Source of the DNA: Schistocephalus solidus
Taxonomy: Eukaryota > Platyhelminthes > Cestoda > Diphyllobothriidea > Diphyllobothriidae
Assembly: GCA_017591395.1 (NCBI GenBank)
Contig: WEDG01000249.1
Span: 62,001 to 126,000 of the forward strand
Reading direction: 5' to 3'
Length of the DNA stretch: 64,000 bases
Shown: positions 55,062 through 64,000 of the stretch, piece by piece
How positions within the stretch are numbered: the stretch's first letter is position 1
Layout of the letters: each line of letters starts with the position of its first letter
Notes under the pieces: model-generated
Told to the model about the DNA's origin: nothing
Seen by the model: only the letters and a program-made list of their open reading frames with translations
The model's database searches: none
Made by a program: the position numbers and the translations under genes

Positions 55062-56018
55062 AAGTAGATTTGATGCCATTAAATATTAACCAATTTTCAG
55101 AAAAATGTTTTTGCTTAGAAAAGTTTACTTACGCACGGTTGTACTTACAATTATTATGCAGTATAGTTCTCGTATGTTTCAGCTAGGACATTATGCAGGT
55201 GGTGGCTTACAAAAACCTCATTCAATTAAAAAACGGCTAATTATGAACTATGAAGTTTTCCCATTGATTTTCCATGGCCTAATAAGTAAAAATTTATAGA
55301 AAAGAAAGAATGCAGAAAATTGTCTTTCTTGTACTCATTTGGTGGTAAACTGCGTCATACTTCAATTTTATAACTGAAGAACGAGTATCTTAAGGTTTTG
55401 AAAATCTTTTTCAATTGCTTAATATGTCTGAACGGGATCTACTTTAAAGCCCACATCCAGGTTTCCAAACTAGATGTTTTCTATCTTCTGTTTAAGGAAA
55501 ATGATACTTTTAATTGCTGTTAAATTTTAGCTGAAAAGTTTGCTGTTGACATGCAGCAAATTGCATTTTTAACAAGCAGCATTAATAAATGGAGAAATAG
55601 GATGCATTATAAACGAACATGCAAGAGTCTCAAAAAATATGCTAATTGAAAATTTTTAACACCGTAAATGGCCGTTTCTTTAAGCATACGATTTGACGGT
55701 GCCGCTATCTTCTACCAAATGAGTGCAATATGGAATGCATTAGTGCAAATTTTGAATAAAATAAACTCAAACTTATAAGAACATTGAAGATCCACGAGAA
55801 CTATTCATAAAACTTGGGCAAGCCGTTTTTTGCATATTATATTTTTTGCCTGTGGTCAAAAGGATCCTCACTCATAAGTCAACATCCTGAGGTTACTGAC
55901 CTATCTGGGAAGTCTACTGCATGGCAGTTAATATTACAACCGTACGTAAGTAATCTTTCCTAACCAAAAACGCATTTGAGAAGTTCGATTAACATTCAAT
56001 GAGCTTGCAAATCTACTG
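55062..56018. mobile_element. F10: foldback element
   Basis: Left end AAGTAGATTTGATGCCATTAAATATTAACCAATTTTCAG matches the F terminus; right end GCAAATCTACTG closes it. Inner blocks are ATGTTTCAGCTAGGACATTATGCAGG (55174), ATTTATAGAAAAGAAAGAATGCAG (55292), ATAAAATAAACTCAAACTTATAAGAAC (55754) and CAACATCCTGAGGTTACTGACC (55880). Diverged; short ORFs inside are chance. Confidence 0.65.
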
Positions 56019-56214
56019 CAAAAAGCGAAACATAATCCGGTATCTGACATGTAGTTTCAGACCGGCGCCCAGTAGATATCAGGGAAGGAGGAGGCATAAT
56101 TCAGAATATGCTGAAGGAGCCCGTTTGTACACAAACAAACGCTCAAATAGAAGAGGGGTCGTTTTAGCATAACATTTTTCTAAGGCAGTGCAGTTGGCGA
56201 CGTAATACAACAAC

Positions 56215-56803
56215 AGATAATCTGAACCTTGCACTTTCCTAGTTCACCCTGCTTCGACCCTATCCGGCGTTTCACGTGCATTTATGGTTTCCCAACTACA
56301 GGCCGTATACATTATTTCTTTTGACAAGCATATGTTTCTCTGTGTTATTCGAAAGCGGTCCTATGAGGTTCAAAATATTTTACAATTAATTTAGAGAGTG
56401 TTATGTACTTTATAAGCAGCCCTGATAAGTGGGAAGATACGATGTTTGAGTGGGCATTTCGTGGTCTTAAATTGTCTCATAATAAGTAAATGTTTGAAAC
56501 TCATTGAGATCCTTTTCAGGAATGAACATTGAAGAATATGGAATTTTATACCAAATACGTACAGGAAAGAATATCTTCCGCAGGACTTCTGTAAAATATA
56601 TTTGAGTGTATAATAACACCACAAATAAATGAGAAAATATCCTATTATATAAGAAGGCATTTTTGCAGAATATGTTTTTGATAGGGGGCCGAAAAGAAAC
56701 ACATTCAAAAACTGGTATCCTGACGGGACTGGAACATCTTGACATAATTCTGAACGAAAGGTAATCTTACAACGTCATTAAAGTAATCTTTTTTAAGCTA
56801 CTG
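56215..56803. mobile_element. F11: partial foldback element
   Basis: AAAATATATTTGAGTGTATAATAACACC (56594), AAGAAACACATTCAAAAACTGGTATCCTGACGGGACTGGAACATC (56693) and terminus AAGCTACTG plus TA (56795-56805) match the right half of F. The left terminus is not visible. Confidence 0.65.
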
Positions 56804-57407
56804 TAAATGTCTGAACTATCGCACGTGTCTCAACTCTTAGCAAGTCAATGTTAACTCTTCAGATTTTTCAAGCAATCCTCTTCCCGGAATTCTTGAGACA
56901 CAAAGAGGGACTACCAAAGTTTCATTTTGGTCAACAGTGTCCGCTGTCCATCAAATGATTTGTAACAAAGGGATGAGAGATCTAGCTTTTCAACTAGCCA
57001 GCCTTCAAATGACTGACTGCGGTTTCCTTTGTCTATCCTGCTTCACGTACGGGGAGGAATAATGGTCCTATTCTCCTAACACAGGGTCGCAGATGCTGAT
57101 AGCTTATCGGTTGCCCCCTTAATTTTACGTTTTTTCAGAATATTGCTCGACTTATGCAAACACAGTAGATGAAGAGCCGTGGCAACGTTCTTGAGATCAT
57201 TAATTTTTGCCTTTTCTCAAGTTAGTATTAACGGGTCTGTACAGCTTAAATTTACTTGTATGGACCGGAAAACGAGATGGAAAATTAAATCACCAAGACA
57301 TAAGTGCTTGTTGTTACTCAATTAATCAAATTTCGTGCACTGGATCCTTAAAAACTTCATCGACTTTCAACATCTGATGCCCGACAATACTTGGGCTGCC
57401 TGGAAAA
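56804..57407. other. Unassigned stretch
   Basis: No gene recognised. Confidence 0.35.
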
Positions 57408-57650
57408 CAAATCAACAATCACCAAATTTATGAACAAATCAACAAACACCACAAACAAATCAACAAACAAATCAACAATCACCACATTTACGAACAAATC
57501 AACAAACACCACAAACAAATCAACAAACAAATCAACAATCACCACATTTATGAACAAATCAACAAACACCACAAACACATCAACAAACAAATCAACAATC
57601 ACCACATTTATGAACAAATCAACATTTATGAACAAATCAACAATCACCAC
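57408..57650 (+). repeat. 60-bp minisatellite, open on both strands
   Basis: Three near-identical 60-base units plus partial ones, built from ACAAATCAACAA and ATCACCACATTTATGA pieces. As 60 is divisible by three, a Thr/Asn/Ser-rich frame (57391-57699) and its opposite Val/Leu/Asp-rich frame both stay open. The ORFs follow from the period and lack of stops in the unit, so coding is not supported. Confidence 0.95.
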
Positions 57651-58439
57651 ATTAAATAACATAACCTTGGAGCAGCAACTTACATGTTCATATGACTAAG
57701 TGCACTGTTTTCAAAAAGTTGTGCTCAAGGGCTTGCAGGTACATAGGAGTTTTCGTCTATAAAAAAACATCTTGCACAGGACTTTGCTGGATATCAAATA
57801 AACTCAGTAAGTGCAAATTTAGCTATTCAGCATTACGTAAGCGGGGTTTTGCGACTGAGGAGCACGGTACTCAATGAGGAATCTAAGTCCCGCAGCAATG
57901 TGGATTACACTTCCCGCCGCATATCTTATCATGTTATCGTGCTGTCATCACTCGGAAAAATTACGGAACTTAACTGATGCAAAATAATATCTTACACTGC
58001 CGTAAAGTTAAAGTTTTTCTTCGAAATAAAAAAGACAACCAGTGCAGTTCTTGCAATCGGTTTATAAGAAGTTGTTCTCAACAGGAATTCAGTAAGTGAA
58101 GTGCGTTCACTTGTGTGTATATCGATTGGTTAATTGTCGTGGGAAGATTCTGAAGCCGGAGCTCCACATTTTAACGGAATAGGCTTGTATTCCATCAACT
58201 GTTACAACAGAGCATCGGACGTCAGACTTGCGTGACACTGCATAGTTCTGATGCAACATGCACCCAGCAGCTGAAGGACCCACTAGGGGGGAGTAAAAAT
58301 TACAGACGTGTCTGATGAAGGCTGCTTTATGATAAATGGGCATTGCTGCTGGCCCTGTGTTTGTGAGTAACACAGATAAATTCAGAAAACCTGTTTCCGA
58401 GATCAGAAATATCTTAAGGCTAGTATAAAATTTAAGGCA
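57651..58439. other. Unassigned stretch
   Basis: A minus-strand ORF of 146 codons (58107-58547) starts within the tRNA-like head of the SINE-B copy to its right and runs through its tail, so it is read as a chance frame. Confidence 0.4.
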
Positions 58440-58820
58440 GATTTGAGTAATTAATTTGACCCAATTGTGGATATCTTGGTAGCCTCCGTGGGATTCGAAC
58501 CCACGCCAGCAACGGGAAGACTTTAGTACAGCCAAAGCTCTACCCAACTGACCTATGAGGCCCCACCGGGAGCCGTGAGTTTAATCACCCCTGGGTCAAG
58601 TTACCCGCCTAGCCTACTGCAACGTATGGAATCCACCAATTATGATATAGTAAGCTGACTACCCTAGCAGGATTTCTTAAGCAATCAATCTAGAATCCAT
58701 CAGATGATTAATAGGCAAAATTAATTAGTAGGGGATTTTTGAGAGATTTTAATAATTCACTTGACTAACTCGTGAAATAATCAACGATCTCGGTGGGATT
58801 CGAACACAAGAAAATAAATA
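58440..58820 (-). mobile_element. SINE-B copy, minus strand, with flanking shared block
   Basis: The tRNA-like head occupies 58478-58562 (85 bases, same length as at 46096). GGCCTCA pairs with GGAGGCT in five to six of seven positions, ACC follows, and the T arm GTGGG-TTCGAAT-CCCAC is perfect. The block to the right (TTACCCGCCTAGCCTACTGCAACGTATGGAATCCACCAATTATGATA, 58600) is the reverse complement of 46015-46065. A further B box complement, GGTGGGATTCGAAC, lies at 58792. Confidence 0.75.
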
Positions 58821-59169
58821 TAGTTTTCTTCTTAACGCATCTATGACAGGTTACTGAGGAGGTCTATGTCCATGACAGAATATCGATTGGATTCAAACGC
58901 AGCTGAATAGCATAAACATTTGTGAAACAAAGGGTTTCATATTTTCGGATATTTCCATTTAAGTTTATGCATATTCGTATCAATATGATAGTAATTAAGA
59001 ACGTTTTGGTTTTCCTTTCATCAAATGCGTAATCCACTTTACATAAAGACAGAAATATATAAAAAGTGCAAATACTGCTGAAACATTCACGTTCAACTAC
59101 CAGTAGGATCCTCTCCGAAAGACATCCTGTCACAGTGTATAAACTGGTAAAAAATATATACAGACGACC
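58821..59169. other. Unassigned stretch
   Basis: A 130-codon minus-strand ORF (58864-59256) ends in SINE-A sequence and has no recognised domain. Confidence 0.35.
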
Positions 59170-59420
59170 ATTACCAACAGTGACCAGAGATAGTGGAATA
59201 GCCATGTCTGTCTTATGCGTTCTCATCAGCCAGCCATACCCAACCCATTTGTGCATAACTGAGGCTCGAACCCGTGACCTGGTAATTAAAAGTTAAAAGC
59301 CCTAACCACTGAGCCTGGGACTCGCTGTCTTGACGGTTCGATCGGGAATACTTCCATTGGTGAATAGATGCGCACCGACGGTTCAAAACAGATCAGCGAG
59401 CATCCATCCACCAAAATATT
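59170..59420 (-). mobile_element. SINE-A, minus strand, joined to a second unit's tail
   Basis: Head at the right: GAGTCCCAGGCTCAGTGGTTAGGGC (minus). Its B box GGTTCGAGCC-like complement is at 59263-59275, and GGTTGGGTATGGCTGGCTGATGAG complement at 59225-59248. To the right, GACGGTTCGATCGGGAATA (59331) is the end of another unit on the same strand, so this is again a tandem pair. Confidence 0.7.
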
Positions 59421-60539
59421 ATGTGCCAGTACACAATTGACTTTGTGTGGAATTCTGTTAAAAGTTCATCAGTTTTAGTTTAGATCCAAAGACGTGAATC
59501 CCTTTGGAATATAGTTACAAGAAGTGTCTTTAACGTTGCTGATAAGCTCACAGGATGCTTCCGGTGGAGGAGGTAATTCTGTCAGTGAAGCAAGATTATA
59601 TATATACGGGTTAAATCTACATTATTTTTATGTGAGGTCCAGATGGCTACGAGTTCCTTCTCCACCTTTGTCAAAGGAATATCTCTGTGCGATAGATATT
59701 TTTAGATTTTTCGTTGATACCGTCTAAATCAATATTTTGCCGAGGAATTCGGAACTTCATGCTGCCTTACGCACTTTCCTAAATGTCAACCATAGTCATT
59801 CCTTTTACCACGGTAGACGGTAGAAAAACTGTACACAGCTGGCCAATTTTATCGAGAGGAAGTCCTTAACTTCCATTTCCCCCAATCGGCTGTCTTTTAT
59901 CTTCAACTTTTTAAATGTGAGCGAGTTTTAACCCTCCAACAGCTATTTAGTCCGAGACCGAAATTGTAACAAGCACACATCTAAGAGAGCCGAGGTATAC
60001 AACAACTGTCCAGGCCACGCATGTTCCGGGTGAGATGCCCGTCTCATCACGCAACCTCTGAAAATCGACAAGTTATCAACAAAACTAAATACACATGCAG
60101 GTCCTTCAAGCAATACTTGATATTTCTTTAATTGGGAGGAGTAGGGACTTCTAAAAGGCAGCGTAAACAACTACAGGATCAAACGGGCATGCAAAGAGAA
60201 CTGACACCCTTTTATCAGTGAGGGGATTCCGGTTAACTGGTTAGTGACTGCTCTCACGTGCACAGTGTACGAAAACTAGTTTTGGAAGGAGTCTTTTATA
60301 TTTCCTGGCCTCTAATGTTACAACACCGTATTTTAGCTTGTTTTGATCTCCGTGGGATACTCCCTTTGTTATCTATGTAAAGGCTCAAAAAGTTCCCACT
60401 GCTTTCATTTGAGGCCTAATCATCCATTTTTTACGTAAAGAGTGTTGAGAATTTATCTTTCAACTAACAACCAGTCGTTATACGAACTAGAAAAGTGAGA
60501 GACTAGTGGAAAACAACTGTATACCTTTTGGATACAGTA
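59421..60539. other. Unassigned 1.1 kb
   Basis: No supported gene or repeat. Confidence 0.4.
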
Positions 60540-60795
60540 GCATTGAAAAAAAAGACACGGGAACAGGAACCCCAGCAATACAGAGGACATTGCCTTAAAA
60601 TACAGAAAGATTAATTTAGGGTTAAGGTAGAGTTAAGGTTATAGTTGAGATTAAGCCTAGGGTAGAGCTTAATGCTTGGCCTAGCCTTATAACAGGAAAT
60701 AGGTACTCTTCCTGTAATTTAGCGCAAGATCACCTGTATAACTGGGGGAGGAAGTGGAGACCGTTCATATTCTGACAGGTTACAGATTTATATAG
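60540..60795 (-). mobile_element. M5: M element remnant
   Basis: GACACGGGAACAGGAACCCCAGCAATACAG (60554), a TTAGGGTTAAGGTAGAG core (60616-60665) and GTAATTTAGCGCAAGATCACCTGTATAACTGGGGG (60715) show family M order. The ends are degraded. Confidence 0.6.
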
Positions 60796-61029
60796 GAGGT
60801 AATTGAGAGTGCAGTCAGTAACACTGAGATGGTTCTTATAGCCGTGTCTCGTTAAAAAATCACTTGAAGTACTGTAGGATTTCTGGCTTGCCTTTATGAG
60901 CACGTTGTTGAGGCCATTTTGATCTGCTGAAATATTGTCTCAGAAGGCTGCTTGTAATGAAAGTAGTAAATTATTTCGAAACATGATTTAAAGTCGTATT
61001 CTCTGAGGAATTATGGCCGACTATTCCAA

Positions 61030-61760
61030 CGAGGTCCCACAGTTCAACCGTCGAGTTTGACGATGTCCACCGCGTGCTTCACAGCAGGCTGGAAGGAAGC
61101 GCTGTGACTAGCGCGTGATTTCGATTATACTTAGAGTAGATTACACTGAATATACTGCACTCTATTCCCCTTTCTCCACCACACCAACCTCAGCCCAGTT
61201 TCATGATCAAGTCAAAAATACCGGAAATTGGAAGGAGCGCAGGTGGCTGGCACGACCGTAGCCGTCGCTGAGCGTGCCGCCACACCTGGCTCGGGTACCA
61301 CGGATCGGGTGTGCCATAGAGGCCAAATTAACAAGGAACCATTGCAGCCTGACTCTCAGTCCGCCAGTCAGTCACTCCACACAAACAAACACACACTGGG
61401 CTGACTGCGCGGTCAGAGTTATCCTGCCAGTTGACAATCTTTCATGCCATGACTTTTAGCGCATCATGACCGACGCATCATGGGCGCCGATGAGGTCCAC
61501 TATAGGCCTCAAGGCAGTGTTTCTTCGAAGATGATGCCTTGCCTGTGAATTATTTAATACTAACAGTAGACTTGCACAGCGTCTACCACACTCAACCGCT
61601 CTCTTTTCGCACACACCTCTGTTGGATGTCAAAGCAGAGTCGAGAAAACCGCAGATGGGGTCAGGTGGTTGGCGCGGCGTGAGCCTGCGCATAGGCGTGC
61701 CAATAAATTCTCAATGCGCATTCTCAATAAGGTTTGACACGCTCTGATCTTACTCCGGTG
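61030..61760 (+). repeat. Repeat D, two diverged copies in tandem
   Basis: Copy one: CAACCGTCGAGTTTGACGATGTCCACCGCG (61043), ATGATCAAGTCAAAAATACCGGAAATTGG (61203), CACACCTGGCTCGGGTACCACGG (61281), CAGTCCGCCAGTCAGTCACTCC (61355), GTTATCCTGCCAGTTGACAATC (61418). Copy two restarts with GGCGCCGATGAGGTCCACTATAGG (61483) and has AAGCAGAGTCGAGAAAACCGCAGATGGGG (61631). Confidence 0.8.
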
Positions 61761-62784
61761 TTTTTCCAGCGCATCTAATGCGTGACCCGTTGTAAGAGCC
61801 GACTGGCCGAATCTGTCGACCACATGGTGACGAGATTGGGTAAATTGCCAGACAAAACTGGACAGCCCCTCTGTGTATGTCACTACACACGACGTGGTTT
61901 CAACTGTAAGAGGTTAAAGGAGTAAGAAAATACTGTTGCAAGCTCCCCTGACATTACATATAGATGTGCACTTGTGCCTATTGACCTGATTGCTACAAAT
62001 GTAGATGACCCCTTTTTTATATCACGGCCTGCTAGCCAATTACCATGGAGAGTCAATGTACAGGAGGAGTTCAGGAAGTGGTCAAAAGCAAGATCTGCGT
62101 ATGGCGCGCTTATCTCACAAACACCGGCAACAGTTCAATTTACTTGATCAGACTTCCAGATTCTCTTGTAATGGAAGTTTCAATTACGACCTCATTGGGG
62201 TCAAACACTGGCCTTAAGCATCACACGAACCGTTTCATTGTCCTTTTCTGAGGGTAGACAGTTTCGGGTTACTTGATTATTTGTCTTGTATTCTTTATTA
62301 CACGTTGACATTTTAGGTCAGATGAGTTCGAGCTGGTTTCTTTGCAAGCTCGTTAAAGACTATCTACAAGAAGCCTGTTTTTACAGTTGCCATTGCCGCT
62401 AATTTTACATTTTCAAAGGCTTTAAAGTATTTTAAATCTCTCCTAACTTTCTTTGACAAGATGCGGATAAACTCTAGGTTTTGAAAAGGAGTCTATTTTG
62501 GAACATGCTGGCAGGGATCAGTGACAAATTCATATGAATGCAAAAAATGACATTCATCGTACCTGAAAGAGAGAAAGACAGTGATGCGCTTTATATTGAA
62601 AGTATCATTTTAAAATTTACAGTAGTTGAACGTCAAATCCCCGTGGATAAAACTGATACGTAAACTGATAACACTGGAAGATAAAAAACAAATCTCGGCA
62701 TCATGAACGGCTGTCTGTGAATGAGTCATCAAAATTGCTCCAGATTGTCTTCCTTCAAAACGTCTCTGGCATCGTTAGCAATTA
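61761..62784. other. Unassigned 1 kb
   Basis: No supported gene or repeat family. Confidence 0.4.
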
Positions 62785-63278
62785 ACCTAGCTTATTAGCC
62801 GTCATCGGCCAGTCATACCCAATAAGGCAGAAATGGCCACTCCGGTCTCCCTTGTCTTTGTCGGTTACATTTCATCATATGCTACATGTCGCTATGCGAC
62901 CGCCTGCGAGACCTCTAGTCTGAGCTCCAGGGCACGATGGAACATACATGTTCCTTAAGCAGATCGGTGAGCCCCACACTATCATCATATTCCAGATCAC
63001 AACCGACAAAACAAGGAGCCCGTGGCTCAATGATAGAGCGTTAGACTCAAATACCAAAGGTCGTGGGTTCGAATCCCAGGTGTGCCACACTTGGGATTGG
63101 GTATGACTGGCTGATGACGGCTAATAAGCCAGAAATGGCCATTCCGGTCTCCCTTGTCTTTGTCGGTTACATTTCATCATATGCTACACGTCGCTATGTG
63201 ACCGCCTGCGAGAGCTCTAGTCTGAGCTCCAGGGCACGACGGAACATATATGTTCCTTAAGCAGATCGGTGAGCCCCA

Positions 63279-63290
<12 letters not shown>
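62785..63290 (+). mobile_element. SINE-A dimer, plus strand (best preserved)
   Basis: A headless first unit (62785-63015) is followed by a complete second unit (63016-63290). The second head reads GAGCCCGTGGCTCAATGATAGAGCG (A-box-like) and GTGGGTTCGAATCCCAGG (perfect B box, 63062-63079). After it come TTGGGATTGGGTATGACTGGCTGATGACGGC and a shared tail ending GATCGGTGAGCCCCACACTATAATA. The two tails are nearly identical; AATAAGSCAGAAATGGCCA points lie 302 bases apart. Confidence 0.9.

Positions 63291-63330
<40 letters not shown>
63282..63330 (+). repeat. (AT)n microsatellite at SINE-A 3' end
   Basis: About 48 bases of TA repeats starting at the end of the SINE-A tail (ACTATAATATATA). Confidence 0.97.
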
Positions 63331-63332
<2 letters not shown>

Positions 63333-63358
63333 CCAGCTCAACCACTTATCCGGCAGGT

Positions 63359-63676
63359 GTGAATACACACGCAGGTGCGATCGCAACCAAGATTAACAGC
63401 CTGGGGCGGCAGCTTCGGTCGATGGGGGTACTGACGACTACTGCCAACGTGCGAACGCCGGCCCCCGACCAGATAGAGAACAAGCCATCACCCGCCCACC
63501 CCCAGTCCACCACGGACTCGGTGAACAGGCAAAGGATGATCGCCAAGGGTGAAACACCACCCTCCTCATCAAGCAGCATGATGACTGAGGATCTCCACTC
63601 CCAACCTGGCCCCTCCTCCACGCAAATTCAAAATGCCTTAGTAATCCCGTATTACCCGAAATGTTACCACCTATAA
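63359..63676 (+). CDS. Uncharacterised 105-codon ORF beside a retroelement end
   Basis: Ser/Pro/Thr-rich product with a KINSLGRQLRSMGVL start region, PSSSSSMMTED in the middle and a VIPYYPKCYHL end. It is GC-rich compared with its surroundings. It ends 14-20 bases before a block with GACGATGAAAGC and GAAACGTCAGGACAATAAAACCATGG (63697-63752), which resembles a Penelope terminus. It could be part of the coding sequence of another retroelement, cut off at its left by the AT microsatellite. Function unknown. Confidence 0.3.
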   Translation: MNTHAGAIATKINSLGRQLRSMGVLTTTANVRTPAPDQIENKPSPAHPQSTTDSVNRQRMIAKGETPPSSSSSMMTEDLHSQPGPSSTQIQNALVIPYYPKCYHL

Positions 63677-63689
63677 ATAATTGAGGCGT

Positions 63690-63790
63690 GGTACAATACT
63701 TACCTCCGACGATGAAAGCTTGTTTGATTTTGAAACGTCAGGACAATAAAACCATGGTTCCCGTATATATATATATATATATGTATGTAT
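63690..63790 (+). repeat. Penelope-like terminus, third sequence type, with (AT)n tail
   Basis: CCGACGATGA (63697), an AAGCTTGTTTGATTTT spacer, GAAAC at 63732-63736, GTCAGG, CAATAAAACCATGG, then TTCCCGTATATATATATATATATATG. The order core, GAAACGTCAGG, CAATAAAAC, simple repeat is the same as at 30.97-31.17 kb. Confidence 0.55.
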
Positions 63791-64000
63791 ATAAGAAAAG
63801 ACGAAATTCTTTGGGAAAATAGAACTGAAATGCGTAAATTTTCGAGATCGGCTCCTCAGGTGTGTACAGAAAAAAGGAAGTAAGTAACCGTGTTTAACAA
63901 AGGATTGTACGGTTGGGCCAAGTCCGAACCAATACGCGTTGAGTGCATTTTGTCATCCTGTCGTCCTTGGTTCTGCGCGTTTGAATTTGTCCTTTACGAT
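63791..64000. other. Unassigned window end
   Basis: No gene or repeat recognised before the window ends. Confidence 0.35.

Noticed and set aside
58107..58547. 146-codon minus-strand ORF
   Set aside because: It begins inside the tRNA-like head of SINE-B and runs through the SINE body.
63016..63090. Functional tRNA gene
   Set aside because: Good A- and B-box-like parts, but acceptor ends do not pair well and the same head recurs in a dispersed repeat; called SINE-A.

Overview
The window looks like eukaryotic nuclear DNA from a flatworm, most likely a diphyllobothriidean tapeworm (Spirometra / Schistocephalus / Dibothriocephalus type). This is inferred from recall of repeat families: the endonuclease-RT LINE at 13.66-15.37 kb, the C2H2-finger fragments, and the Penelope-like fragments closely resemble elements I associate with those genomes. 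No database search was possible. I see no bacterial operons, no rRNA and no CRISPR array. Coding density is very low and most of the 64 kb is interspersed repeats in all states of decay.

Layout. 0.9-1.5 kb: decayed zinc-finger (LINE-type) fragment. 1.8-2.2 kb: diverged copy of repeat D. 3.3-3.8 kb: an 80-bp tandem duplication and an inverted-repeat MITE with a telomere-like core (family M). 6.0-6.4 kb: tandem tRNA-like SINEs (SINE-A). 6.6-7.8 and 8.9-9.9 kb: foldback elements (family F). 10.2-11.65 kb: family L. 11.76-13.69 kb: tandem array of the ~690-bp repeat D, abutting a 3'-truncated LINE on the minus strand (13.73-15.37 kb, leader to about 16.1 kb). 17.26-17.5 kb: AT minisatellite. 18.4-20.2 kb: dead Penelope-like element. 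21.5-21.8 kb: the one convincing small host gene, a predicted secreted 93-residue protein. 22.1-22.6 kb: SINE-A dimer. 26.8-29.0 kb: zinc-finger fragment followed by a large inverted pair of D repeats. 30.2-31.2 kb: Penelope-like 3' fragment bounded by inverted hammerhead-like ends and opposed GAA/TTC tracts. 37.0-38.0 kb: the best-preserved foldback element (969 bp, TA/CAGT ends). 41.8-45.1 kb: two further L copies. 45.8-47.1 kb: SINE-B heads and a second type of Penelope GIY-YIG fragment. 47.8-52.8 kb: M, D and SINE-A copies. 53.5-56.8 kb: three F copies. 57.4-57.65 kb: 60-bp minisatellite. 58.4-63.3 kb: SINE-B, SINE-A, M and D copies. 63.36-63.76 kb: an unassigned ORF beside another ribozyme-like retroelement end.

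How it fits together. The autonomous elements (LINE, Penelope-like) are all broken. The most ordered sequence belongs to non-autonomous families: tRNA-like SINEs found repeatedly as head-to-tail dimers, two inverted-repeat DNA element families, the D array, and isolated Penelope termini carrying a hammerhead-ribozyme-like core. Boundaries of dispersed repeats are judged by eye and may be off by tens of bases.
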